Shown here piece by piece: positions 1 through 6,841 of a stretch of DNA of 7,590 nt. Within the stretch, counting starts at the first letter, position 1; the number at the start of each line of letters is the position of its first letter. The stretch lies in the NCBI GenBank assembly GCA_031266495.1, contig JAISAX010000235.1, positions 1 through 7,590 of the forward strand, given 5' to 3'. The position numbers were made by a program, and so were the translations under genes. The notes below the pieces were generated by a model. That model saw nothing but the letters and a program-made list of their open reading frames with translations, was not told the DNA's origin and made no database searches. The DNA comes from Opitutaceae bacterium. Its GTDB lineage: Bacteria > Verrucomicrobiota > Verrucomicrobiae > Opitutales > Opitutaceae.

Positions 1-232
1 CCCGAGTTCTTCGACCTCGAACACTTCCACGACACTGCCTCTTTCATCGCCTCCGTCACCACCTACCAGCACTTCTTCAACTTCGCCCGCAAAAACCGCT
101 CCCGCTCCAACCTCGCTCCAGCCGATCTCCTCGCCGTGCGCTCTCCTCTCCTTCCCCCCTCGCATCCTCCTTCTCCCTCCCGTCTTCCTCGACTCTCTCT
201 TGGGTCAAGTTCTGTCTGGTCCTCCCGGGTTT

Positions 233-1273
<1,041 letters not shown>

Positions 1274-1539
1274 GGGAAAGCTGCCCGCATGTTGGGCCAG
1301 CCCCGGTGCGGTGCAAGCGTCAGGCGAACGGACGGCGGTCACGTGCCGTCGGACGGACGTCGGGAAAAAAGCGCAAAAACCAGGGTTTTACCTGATTACC
1401 GCGCTTGACAGAAAACGGGTAAGAACGGGCAAGGTCGGCATCTTTGGTACGACACCGCGCCACATGACGACCGACCGCCACACCCATTCTGCACCGTACA
1501 AAGCGGGGGAACCGTGCGCGAAAGAAGTTGTAAAAGTGC

Positions 1540-1570
1540 TTGACAAAGCGGAGATTGTGGACAGGATAAT
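1540..1570 (+). promoter_or_regulatory. Candidate sigma-70 promoter for the antitoxin-thrC unit
   Basis: A perfect -35 hexamer TTGACA (1540-1545) is followed after 19 bases by GATAAT (1565-1570), a 5/6 match to the -10 consensus. The 19-base spacer is longer than the ideal 17. It is the best sigma-70-like pair on the plus strand upstream of 1867. A transcript from it would start near 1577, run through the palindromic repeat cluster and have a leader of nearly 300 bases. The assignment to the downstream genes is inference. Confidence 0.4.
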
Positions 1571-1617
1571 TTTCGTAGCCCGCAGCCAAAGGCTAATGGC
1601 CGTGACGTAGTAATTTC

Positions 1618-1776
1618 GCAAGCGAAGCCCGTCCGGCGTGGCACGGGCTTCTAGCCCGTCCGGCGTGGCACGGGCTTCTAGCCCGTGGACGGCGCAAAGC
1701 GCCGCCTCCCTGCCTCACTCCCGCCACTCCGGACTCCGGAACACGGGCAAGATGCCCGTGCCACGGCTTTGCTTGC
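1618..1776. repeat. Palindromic repeat cluster (copy A of dispersed element)
   Basis: The cluster is framed by a near-perfect inverted repeat, GCAAGCGAAGCC (1618-1629) against GGCTTTGCTTGC (1765-1776), with 11 of 12 positions paired. Inside are two tandem 27-bp units and the hairpins CACGGGCT-TCT-AGCCCGTG (1669-1687), CGGCGC-AAA-GCGCCG (1690-1704) and CACGGGCA-AGA-TGCCCGTG (1742-1760). The last one faces the others, so the cluster is globally palindromic. The same two-hairpin module recurs twice in 7363-7538, which shows it is a dispersed family. REP/BIME-like elements are the closest known analogue. No protein-coding capacity is evident. Confidence 0.85.
1626..1686. repeat. 27-bp direct tandem repeat, 2.3 copies
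   Basis: Two identical 27-bp units occupy 1626-1652 and 1653-1679, and the first seven bases of a third (AGCCCGT) lie at 1680-1686. Each unit begins AGCCCGTCCGG and ends GGCACGGGCTTCT, so each junction between units forms an ACGGGCT-TCT-AGCCCGT hairpin. The perfect identity suggests recent duplication by slippage or unequal crossing-over. Confidence 0.92.
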
Positions 1777-1866
1777 CGCATGTCCACTTTTTGAGATCCG
1801 CCCCATCAAACCTGACGGTATAACGAGCACTTGCCGTCTTGCGGAAAACCTCTACCGCTCTCCGGC

Positions 1867-2121
1867 ATGAGTACCGTGCAGGAAATCAAAACCGCCATCG
1901 AACACCTCTCGCCGGAAGAATACTACGAAGTGCGTGACTGGTTGTATGACCGTGAAGATGACGACGATGACCCCGCGCAAGACGACACACCGCAAGACGA
2001 CACCACGCCCGTCCCCGCCAGCCACCAGGCCGAACTCGATTCCCGCTGGGCCGACTACAAGGCCGGAAAAATCAAACGCATCAGTCTCGATGAACTGATG
2101 CGCAGAGCCTTTCCGCAGTGA
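1867..2121 (+). CDS. Addiction-module (RelB-like) antitoxin homologue, no toxin partner visible
   Basis: The gene encodes an 84-residue acidic protein. Residues 1-30 (MSTVQEIKTAIEHLSPEEYY...) resemble the N-terminal helix-rich segment of many small antitoxins with 'LSPEE' motifs. Residues 52-82 (SHQAELDSRWADYKAGKIKR...) resemble the C-terminal half of the addiction-module family (PF09720/RelB-like), which normally wraps a ParE/RelE-type RNase or gyrase toxin. Between them lies a very acidic linker (about 30-46) with an in-frame duplication. The ATG at 1867 is preferred over 1831 because the family-like sequence starts there; no clear Shine-Dalgarno sequence is visible. The expected downstream toxin is absent: thrC starts 33 bases after the stop on the same strand. 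The gene may be an orphan antitoxin or a member of a related chromosomal family. The family is likely, the function uncertain. Confidence 0.72.
   Translation: MSTVQEIKTAIEHLSPEEYYEVRDWLYDREDDDDDPAQDDTPQDDTTPVPASHQAELDSRWADYKAGKIKRISLDELMRRAFPQ
1976..2003 (+). repeat. In-frame tandem duplication in the antitoxin linker
   Basis: CGCAAGACGACAC occurs at 1976-1988 and again at 1991-2003, a 15-base period. It encodes two successive QDDT segments of the acidic linker. The period is a multiple of three, so the frame is kept. Confidence 0.85.
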
Positions 2122-2154
2122 CGGCCCCCCCCCTGAATCCTCTCACTCACAGCC

Positions 2155-3531
2155 ATGCGCTACATCAGCACCCGCGGCCAGACCCCCCCACACACCTTCT
2201 CCGACGCCGTTGCCACCGGCCTCGCGCCCGACGGCGGCCTCTTCCTCCCCGAACACCTGCCAACCCTCACCGCCGCCGACCTCGCCCGCCTCGCCCCGCT
2301 CCCGTATCCGGAGCTTTGTTACGAATTCCTGCGCCACTTCGCGACCGACATCCCCGCCGGCACCCTTCGCGCCCTCATTGAAAAATCCTGCACCCGCTTC
2401 AACCACCCCGACATCGCGCCGCTCGTCCGGCTCGACGACAACACCTTCGTCCTCGAACTCTTCCACGGCCCCACGCTCGCCTTCAAGGACTTCGCCCTCC
2501 AGCTCCTCGGCAACCTCTACGAACACCAGTGCGCCACCCGCGGCCAGACGATCAACGTCCTCGGCGCCACCTCCGGCGACACCGGCTCCGCCGCCATCCA
2601 CGGCCTCCTCGGCAAACCCGGCACCGCCATCTTCATCCTTTACCCCGACGGACGCACCTCGCCGCTCCAGGAACGCCAGATGGCCTGCACCGGCGCGGAC
2701 AACGTCCACGCGCTCGCCATCCGCGGCACCTTCGACGACGCGCAGGCCGCGCTGAAGGAACTCTTCGCCGACCAGGATTTCAGGACCCGCCACCGCCTCT
2801 CCGCGGTCAACTCCATCAACCTCGCCCGCATCCTCGCCCAGTGCGTCTATTACCTGTACGCGTGGCTGCGCCTCCCGGAAACCGTCCGCCGCGCCGCCGA
2901 TTTCGTCGTGCCGACCGGCAACTTCGGCAACGTCCTTGCCGGCTGGATACTGCAAAAAACGGGCGTGCCCCTGCGCGGCTTTCGCGTCGCCACCAACCAG
3001 AACGACATCCTGTACCGTCTCTTCACGACCGGCGACTACCGCGTCACCGAAGTCCACCCGTCGCTGGCGCCGTCGATGGATATCCAGGTCTCCAGCAACT
3101 TCGAACGCTTCCTCTACTACAGCGTCGGCTGCGATGCGGCCAGAGTGCGCGAAATCATGGAGACATTCAAAAAGACCGGCGCGTACACGTTCGGGATCGG
3201 CGGAAAAAATTTCAACCGCGACACCTTCACCGCCTCGCGCTGCACCGACGCCGAGATCCCCGGCATCATCGGGGATGTGTATCGCCGTTACCGTTACATC
3301 GTCGATCCGCACACGGCCTGCGCGTTCAAGGATCTCGCGACCGATCGCCCGAGCGTGATTCTGGCGACGGCCAGCCCGGCCAAGTTCCCCGAAACGATCA
3401 CCGCCGCCATCGGTGTCGAACCGACCGACCCGAGTCTCGAAGCCCTGAAGTCGAAGCCGCTGGTGAAGCACAAACTCCCCGCCAGCGCCGCCGCCATCCG
3501 CGCCTACGTGGACGAGCACGCGGAACCGTAG
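2155..3531 (+). CDS. thrC: Threonine synthase
   Basis: ThrC is a PLP enzyme that converts O-phospho-L-homoserine and water to L-threonine and phosphate, the last step of threonine synthesis in the cytosol. The 458-residue protein fits the longer E. coli/yeast-type class with its N-terminal domain (YISTRGQ, FSDAVATGLAPDGGLFLPE, 3-33). The PLP-binding Lys is K111 in GPTLAFKDFALQ. The phosphate-binding and substrate loops are GATSGDTGSA (137-146), NSINLARI (219-226) and PTGNFGN (253-259). The C-terminal ASPAKFPE motif is present and the length is normal. The ATG at 2155 aligns with the family start, with no obvious Shine-Dalgarno sequence. It follows the antitoxin-like gene by 33 bases and is probably co-transcribed with it. 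No Thr/Ile-rich leader peptide was found upstream, so classical attenuation is not supported. Codons are strongly C-ending, typical of a resident gene. Confidence 0.97.
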   Translation: MRYISTRGQTPPHTFSDAVATGLAPDGGLFLPEHLPTLTAADLARLAPLPYPELCYEFLRHFATDIPAGTLRALIEKSCTRFNHPDIAPLVRLDDNTFVLELFHGPTLAFKDFALQLLGNLYEHQCATRGQTINVLGATSGDTGSAAIHGLLGKPGTAIFILYPDGRTSPLQERQMACTGADNVHALAIRGTFDDAQAALKELFADQDFRTRHRLSAVNSINLARILAQCVYYLYAWLRLPETVRRAADFVVPTGNFGNVLAGWILQKTGVPLRGFRVATNQNDILYRLFTTGDYRVTEVHPSLAPSMDIQVSSNFERFLYYSVGCDAARVREIMETFKKTGAYTFGIGGKNFNRDTFTASRCTDAEIPGIIGDVYRRYRYIVDPHTACAFKDLATDRPSVILATASPAKFPETITAAIGVEPTDPSLEALKSKPLVKHKLPASAAAIRAYVDEHAEP

Positions 3532-3562
3532 CTGCGGATAGTCAGGAAGCGCAGGCTCGTGA

Positions 3563-3619
3563 TTTCCGGGATAGGGCCGTTCGACGGGATGGACCCGTCG
3601 AACGGCCTTATCCCGGAAA
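3563..3619. terminator. 26-bp hairpin between convergent thrC and regulator genes
   Basis: The arms 3563-3588 and 3594-3619 pair over 26 positions with a single mismatch that becomes a G-U wobble in plus-strand RNA, leaving a 5-base loop (ATGGA). It sits 31 bases after the thrC stop and about 70 bases beyond the stop of the convergent regulator, so it could end or stabilise transcripts from both sides. No U-tract follows the stem on either strand, so it is not a classical intrinsic terminator. An 8-bp direct repeat GGCTCGTG (3554-3561 and 3623-3630) flanks it. Confidence 0.6.
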
Positions 3620-3688
3620 CCTGGCTCGTGTGAACGGAGCGAAAACGGAACAGGTAGTGTGATTTTTGTTACACGCTGATGTCACCCG

Positions 3689-4618
3689 TTAATCCCCTCC
3701 CCTCCCCCCCCCCCCCCTCTCTCTCTCCCCCTTCCCCTTTTTTTTCGCGGACGGCGAAACACCAAAATGTTTCCGGAAAACGCGCGAAAAATAGAGCGGA
3801 TCCTCAAACCCGGCGCGTTGCGCGACGTCCTTGACCGGCAGGTGCGGGAATGTTTCCAGAAGTTGTTTGGCCTCCTGCAATTTTCTCCGGATCTGATAAC
3901 GCCGGAAGCTGTCGCCCGTCAGTTTGCGGAATCGTTGCGAAAGGCTGGACGGGCTGCGTCCGATGCGAGCCGCGGCCTCGGCAATGCTCAAGGTTGCGCC
4001 GGGATTGTTTTCGATTTGTTCGAGCAATGGTTGCACCAGGTCAAAATCCTTCAGGTTGACCAGGCTGTGGCGCGCGATGTGTTCCACCAGGAGGCGGAGC
4101 AATTGCAGCATGTCCTCAACCTGATTTCGGGAAAACACCGGCGTGCGTTTGTAGAGCCGCAAGAGTTCCGTCGAAAGTTTCTCGGGGACAATTTGGCGAA
4201 GAAAGGCAGGGGGGGGGGAGGGGGGGAGGGGCGTTGCGTCACCGGAATGTGAATACGAGCGCGCTGGATGCAGGTGCGTGCGAAATTGCCCGATCATCAC
4301 AAACCCGAGGCAGCGGCCGTGTTGCGCGACGGGGACGACGGCTTCGGTCAGGCCACCGTGACAGGTGTAGGATACCGGGACGTTGAGCCGGCGCGCCCTG
4401 GAAAACATTTTCCGGTCAAGCGCCTTGCAACGGGCATCGACGTCGGGCGACTGACGCAGGCGCGTGCAATACGCGCAGGACGGCAGGTCTTTCCCGATGA
4501 AAACGGCCTCGCCGGTCAGCGAGAAAAAACCGGTTCGCACGCCGGGCAATGACGAGAAATGGCCCAGCAATTTTTGCATTTCAGGTTGCAGGACGTATTC
4601 GAAGAGGTCGCGAGGCAT
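3689..4618 (-). CDS. PocR-domain AraC-family transcriptional regulator
   Basis: The protein has 309 residues from the ATG at 4616-4618. Residues about 6-115 form a PocR-type sensory domain: LQPEMQKLLGHFSSLPGVRTGF, the CAYC pair (Cys48, Cys51), Cys64 and Cys86, and a C-terminal GFVMIGQFRT strand. This domain binds small ligands such as diols, or possibly metals, in known relatives. A Pro-rich linker (130-139) precedes an AraC helix-turn-helix domain (about 204-289), with SIAEAAARIGRSPSSLSQRFRKLTG as the first HTH and VKDVAQRAGFEDPLYFSRVFRKHFG as the second. It is divergent from the URO-D gene at 4732 and probably controls it. The open frame continues upstream to 4801, but that would overlap the URO-D start and lacks family features. 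The linker and C-terminal tail (KKKGKGERERGGGG...) are encoded by homopolymer tracts, so the true C-terminus may vary. Confidence 0.88.
   Translation of the reverse strand: MPRDLFEYVLQPEMQKLLGHFSSLPGVRTGFFSLTGEAVFIGKDLPSCAYCTRLRQSPDVDARCKALDRKMFSRARRLNVPVSYTCHGGLTEAVVPVAQHGRCLGFVMIGQFRTHLHPARSYSHSGDATPLPPSPPPAFLRQIVPEKLSTELLRLYKRTPVFSRNQVEDMLQLLRLLVEHIARHSLVNLKDFDLVQPLLEQIENNPGATLSIAEAAARIGRSPSSLSQRFRKLTGDSFRRYQIRRKLQEAKQLLETFPHLPVKDVAQRAGFEDPLYFSRVFRKHFGVSPSAKKKGKGERERGGGGRGGD
3704..3745. repeat. C14-(TC)5-T8 simple-sequence tract over the regulator's 3' end
   Basis: The plus strand carries 14 C residues (3704-3717), then five TC dinucleotides (3718-3727), short C runs and T8 (3738-3745). 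On the minus strand this encodes the regulator's Lys/Gly/Glu/Arg tail after the last HTH helix. Tracts of this length are prone to slippage. A shift here changes only the tail and the stop position. Confidence 0.92.
4209..4226. repeat. G10-A-G7 homopolymer tract inside the regulator linker
   Basis: Ten G residues (4209-4218), one A and seven G residues (4220-4226) on the plus strand encode the Pro-rich linker PLPPSPPP of the minus-strand regulator. A one-base change in the G10 run would shift the frame between the PocR sensor and the DNA-binding domain, giving a protein without the helix-turn-helix. Confidence 0.92.
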
Positions 4619-4675
4619 GGCCTGGAGAAGAGTAAAAAAATGTTGTTTTGTCCATGTCTGTTGCAGGGGCGTCCA

Positions 4676-4704
4676 TTTACAGGAAACGCGGTAGTTGATT
4701 AAAT
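4676..4704 (+). promoter_or_regulatory. Candidate sigma-70 promoter for the URO-D gene
   Basis: TTTACA (4676-4681, 5/6 to the -35 consensus) and TTAAAT (4699-4704, 4/6 to the -10 consensus) are separated by exactly 17 bases. The predicted start near 4711 lies about 20 bases before the first ATG of the URO-D gene. The 113-base divergent intergenic region would also hold the operator of the AraC-type regulator, but I cannot point to its site. Confidence 0.45.
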
Positions 4705-4708
4705 CGGA

Positions 4709-4747
4709 CGCTCCCGCTCCCGCTCCTGACCATGATCCTGACCATGA
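4709..4747 (+). repeat. Hexamer repeat and 12-bp duplication at the URO-D start
   Basis: Three tandem CGCTCC hexamers (4709-4726) run into two perfect tandem copies of TCCTGACCATGA (4724-4735 and 4736-4747). The second copy duplicates the start codon in frame, so ATGs at 4732 and 4744 lie four codons apart in identical contexts. Confidence 0.92.
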
Positions 4748-5778
4748 AGAAAATGACAAAACGCGATGTTGTCCGAACCGTCCTCGAAGGCAAAAAACCA
4801 CCTTACGTGCCGTGGTCGTATTCGTTCACGCTCGAACCGGCAAAAATGCTGGAGGCCCATTTCGCAACCGCTGATCTGGAGTCCGCGGTGGACAATCACA
4901 TCGTGAGCCTCGGAAGCGACATCGGGTTTTTTGATGAAATCGGCGAAAATCTTTTTCGTGACGTGTTCGGCGTGATCTGGGACCGGAGTGTGGACAAGGA
5001 CATCGGCATTGTGCGCGGTTGCGTGTTGCCCGAACCGGACATCCGCAACCTGCGTTTGCCCGATCCGCTTGCCCCGCGTTTCTTTGAAAACATCGAACAA
5101 AAAATCAGGGCGCGCGGGGATTGTTTTCGCGTGTTCAAGCTGGGTTTTTCGTTGTTTGAACGGGCGTGGACGTTGCGCGGCATGGAAAACCTGCTGATGG
5201 ACATGATCGGGAATCCGGCGTTCGTGCACGAGCTGCTGCACAGGATTGCCGATTACAATATCCGCCAGGTCACGGAGGCGTTGAGGTACGACATCGACGC
5301 CGTTTATTTTGGCGACGACTGGGGACAACAACAAGGTCTCATCATGGGTGCGTCCTTGTGGCGAGACTACATCTTGCCGGAGATCCGGCGCATGTATCGG
5401 GTGGTTCGTGACGCGGGGAAATTCGTGATGATTCATTCGTGCGGTGATGTGGACGAGTTGTTCGACGAGCTGGTTGACGCGGGGTTGAACTGTTTTAACC
5501 CGTTCCAGCCCGAGGTGATGAACGTCCATGAAATCCTGCCGCGTTATCGCGGGCGTCTGGCGTTTCACGGAGGTTTGAGCATGCAGGAGACGTTGCCATT
5601 TGGCACGCCGGACGATGTGCGTCGCGAGTCGCGACAATTGCTCGGAGCGGGCGCCGAAGGGGGTTACATTTTTTCGCCGTCCCATGCGGTTGAGGGCGAC
5701 ACGTCATTGGAAAATATCCTCACGTTTATCGACGAGGCGCGCAGCCAACCCGGCTGGCTCGCGTCGCGATCGCAGTAA
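4732..5778 (+). CDS. URO-D/MtaA-superfamily protein (uroporphyrinogen decarboxylase-like methyltransferase)
   Basis: The 348-residue protein has the TIM-barrel layout of the URO-D superfamily, which includes HemE and the zinc-dependent corrinoid methyltransferases MtaA/MtbA. Visible motifs are TKRDVVRTVLEGKKPPYVPW (9-28), a common N-terminus of non-HemE members, FGDDWGQQQG (193-202), MIHSCGDVDE (233-242), NPFQPE (256-261), HGGLSMQETLPFG (279-291) and a final GYIFSPSHAV (311-320). His235 and Cys237 match the His-x-Cys zinc ligands of MtaA, while His318 lies near where MtaA has its third ligand, a Cys. The N-terminal arginines typical of HemE are not evident, so a haem role is unlikely; methyl transfer or another one-carbon or sugar-linked reaction is more plausible. 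The substrate cannot be named. In-frame ATGs at 4732, 4744 and 4753 compete as starts. The gene is divergent from the PocR-AraC regulator and is probably its target. Confidence 0.85.
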   Translation: MILTMKKMTKRDVVRTVLEGKKPPYVPWSYSFTLEPAKMLEAHFATADLESAVDNHIVSLGSDIGFFDEIGENLFRDVFGVIWDRSVDKDIGIVRGCVLPEPDIRNLRLPDPLAPRFFENIEQKIRARGDCFRVFKLGFSLFERAWTLRGMENLLMDMIGNPAFVHELLHRIADYNIRQVTEALRYDIDAVYFGDDWGQQQGLIMGASLWRDYILPEIRRMYRVVRDAGKFVMIHSCGDVDELFDELVDAGLNCFNPFQPEVMNVHEILPRYRGRLAFHGGLSMQETLPFGTPDDVRRESRQLLGAGAEGGYIFSPSHAVEGDTSLENILTFIDEARSQPGWLASRSQ

Positions 5779-5799
5779 GGGACGGGACGTGCGGCACCA

Positions 5800-6726
5800 T
5801 CAGCGCCGCTGCCGCCGCCGGGCCAGTTCGCTGGCATATTTTTGTCCGAGCGTGGCCCCGTGAGTGGCCAGCCAGTCGGTCAGACGTGTCGTGCCCGTGG
5901 CAGGCGTCTCGGTGGCCAGCAGCCCGGCCATGAGTCCGCGGATCTCTTCGCGTGTAATCAGCACGTCGTTGAGAAACAGACTACAGAGCCTGCCAACCGC
6001 CAGACCGATTTCCGGGTGAATCGATATCAGCGGACGATCCCGTCCGGTCGCCGTGCCAATGGCGCGAACCAGTTCGCGAAACGTGAATGTTTCCGGTCCG
6101 GTGGCATTGATACAGGTGTTCCCGCCGGCCTCGCGACCCGTGGCCTGCCCGACAGCCAGAGCCGCGAGATCGTCCACGTGGATCGGCTGGAGTTTGTAGT
6201 TGCCGTCGCCAAAAACGCCGAACACGGGAAACCGCCTCAGCATCCAGGCGATGTTGTTGAGCAAAATGGCCGTGCCGCCAAACAACACGGTGGGCCGCAG
6301 GATGGCGTGCGGAATCCCGCTCCCGGCCAGCGCTTCTTCCAGTTGCGCCTTGCCCCGGAAGTAGGGGAGAGGGGACGCAATGTCCGGATGGGTGATGCTC
6401 ACATGCACGATCCGTTTTACGCCGGCCCGCCGGGCCGCCTCGAAAAGAATGCGGGTATTTTTCACCGCCTCTTCATGCGTGAAACGGGCATGATCGAAAC
6501 GCACCCAGTAGGTATTGTAGAGCACTTCGACGCCTTCGAGGTGGCGCGCGAGTGTATCCGGCCTGTCAAAACAGAGCGGATACGCCGCCACGCGTCCTCC
6601 GAAAGGATCTTCAGTCGCGCGGGTATTGGTAAGTGTGCGGACCGGCATCCCCATGGCGAGCAATCGGGCTGCAATATGCCGGCCAGTAAGCCCGAATGCG
6701 CCGGTAATCATATGGAGTGGTTTCAT
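5800..6726 (-). CDS. NAD(P)-binding atypical SDR (NmrA/NDUFA9-like)
   Basis: The 308-residue protein starts with a Rossmann fold. TGAFGLTGRHIA (8-19) is the TGxxGxxG dinucleotide-binding loop of extended/atypical short-chain dehydrogenases. VKRIVHVSITHP (103-114) gives the active-site Ser strand and PYFRGKAQLE (121-130) the YxxxK pair (Tyr122, Lys126). ILRPTVLFG (142-150) and LQPIHVDDLA (179-188) are typical of the NDUFA9/NmrA-like branch. Such proteins either reduce or epimerise a bound substrate, or only sense NAD(P)H; the sequence does not decide. Residues 240-258 are hydrophobic but weak as a membrane helix. The ATG at 6724-6726 fits the family; a Met six codons in is too close to the Rossmann strand. 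It is convergent with the URO-D gene (21-base gap) and divergent from the membrane-protein gene. Confidence 0.88.
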   Translation of the reverse strand: MKPLHMITGAFGLTGRHIAARLLAMGMPVRTLTNTRATEDPFGGRVAAYPLCFDRPDTLARHLEGVEVLYNTYWVRFDHARFTHEEAVKNTRILFEAARRAGVKRIVHVSITHPDIASPLPYFRGKAQLEEALAGSGIPHAILRPTVLFGGTAILLNNIAWMLRRFPVFGVFGDGNYKLQPIHVDDLAALAVGQATGREAGGNTCINATGPETFTFRELVRAIGTATGRDRPLISIHPEIGLAVGRLCSLFLNDVLITREEIRGLMAGLLATETPATGTTRLTDWLATHGATLGQKYASELARRRQRR

Positions 6727-6758
6727 CTTGTTTCAGGAAAAATTGGAAATCATGTCCG

Positions 6759-6777
6759 GGTCACACCCGTGGTCACA
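6759..6777. promoter_or_regulatory. Direct-repeat operator candidate between divergent genes
   Basis: GGTCACA occurs at 6759-6765 and 6771-6777, 12 bases start to start. The first copy also takes part in a small CGGGT-CAC-ACCCG palindrome. It lies in the 115-base gap between the SDR gene and the membrane-protein gene, where a shared operator could sit. The spacing is slightly above one helical turn. This is inference from position and repetition only; no clear -35/-10 pair was found in the gap. Confidence 0.25.
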
Positions 6778-6841
6778 TCTATTCCTCTTTTTTCTTTCCA
6801 GATTATCAAGAACCGGTTTTGTATCGGAATCTTCAAACACC

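Larger units (their letters stand above)
1274..1866. other. Gene-free stretch upstream of ruvB and the antitoxin-like gene
   Basis: About 590 bases separate the divergent ruvB and antitoxin starts. The open frames here look like chance: their compositions are unlike any family I know and they run antisense to ruvB or through palindromic repeats. The stretch holds a GACGGC/GCCGTC hairpin (1331-1350) just upstream of ruvB and an isolated TTGACA (1405-1410) without a convincing -10. It also has a near-perfect 10-bp tandem repeat AACGGG(T/C)AAG (1414-1433), a better plus-strand promoter candidate (1540-1570) and the palindromic repeat cluster (1618-1776). I see no RNA gene. Confidence 0.6.

Noticed and set aside
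1405..1410. Promoter at the first TTGACA
   Set aside because: No -10-like hexamer is found 15-19 bases downstream.
1626..1686. CRISPR array
   Set aside because: The 27-bp units are directly adjacent with no spacers and are internally palindromic by design of a dispersed element; no cas genes are near.
1593..1787. Open frames on both strands through the repeat cluster
   Set aside because: They translate palindromic repeats into repeated peptides (for example the RARSPCHAG series); the DNA repeat explains them fully.
2143..3519. 458-codon open frame antisense to thrC
   Set aside because: It is a shadow created by the GC-ending codons of thrC; the Gly/Ala/Val/Glu-rich product has no family features while the plus-strand frame is a complete threonine synthase.
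4619..4801. N-terminal extension of the PocR-AraC regulator by 61 codons
   Set aside because: It would overlap the divergent URO-D gene start, is partly encoded by the hexamer repeats, and precedes the point where PocR-domain similarity begins. A non-ATG start shortly before 4618 cannot be excluded.
4699..5685. 328-codon open frame antisense to the URO-D-like gene
   Set aside because: Shadow frame with no family motifs; the plus strand encodes a full-length URO-D-superfamily protein.
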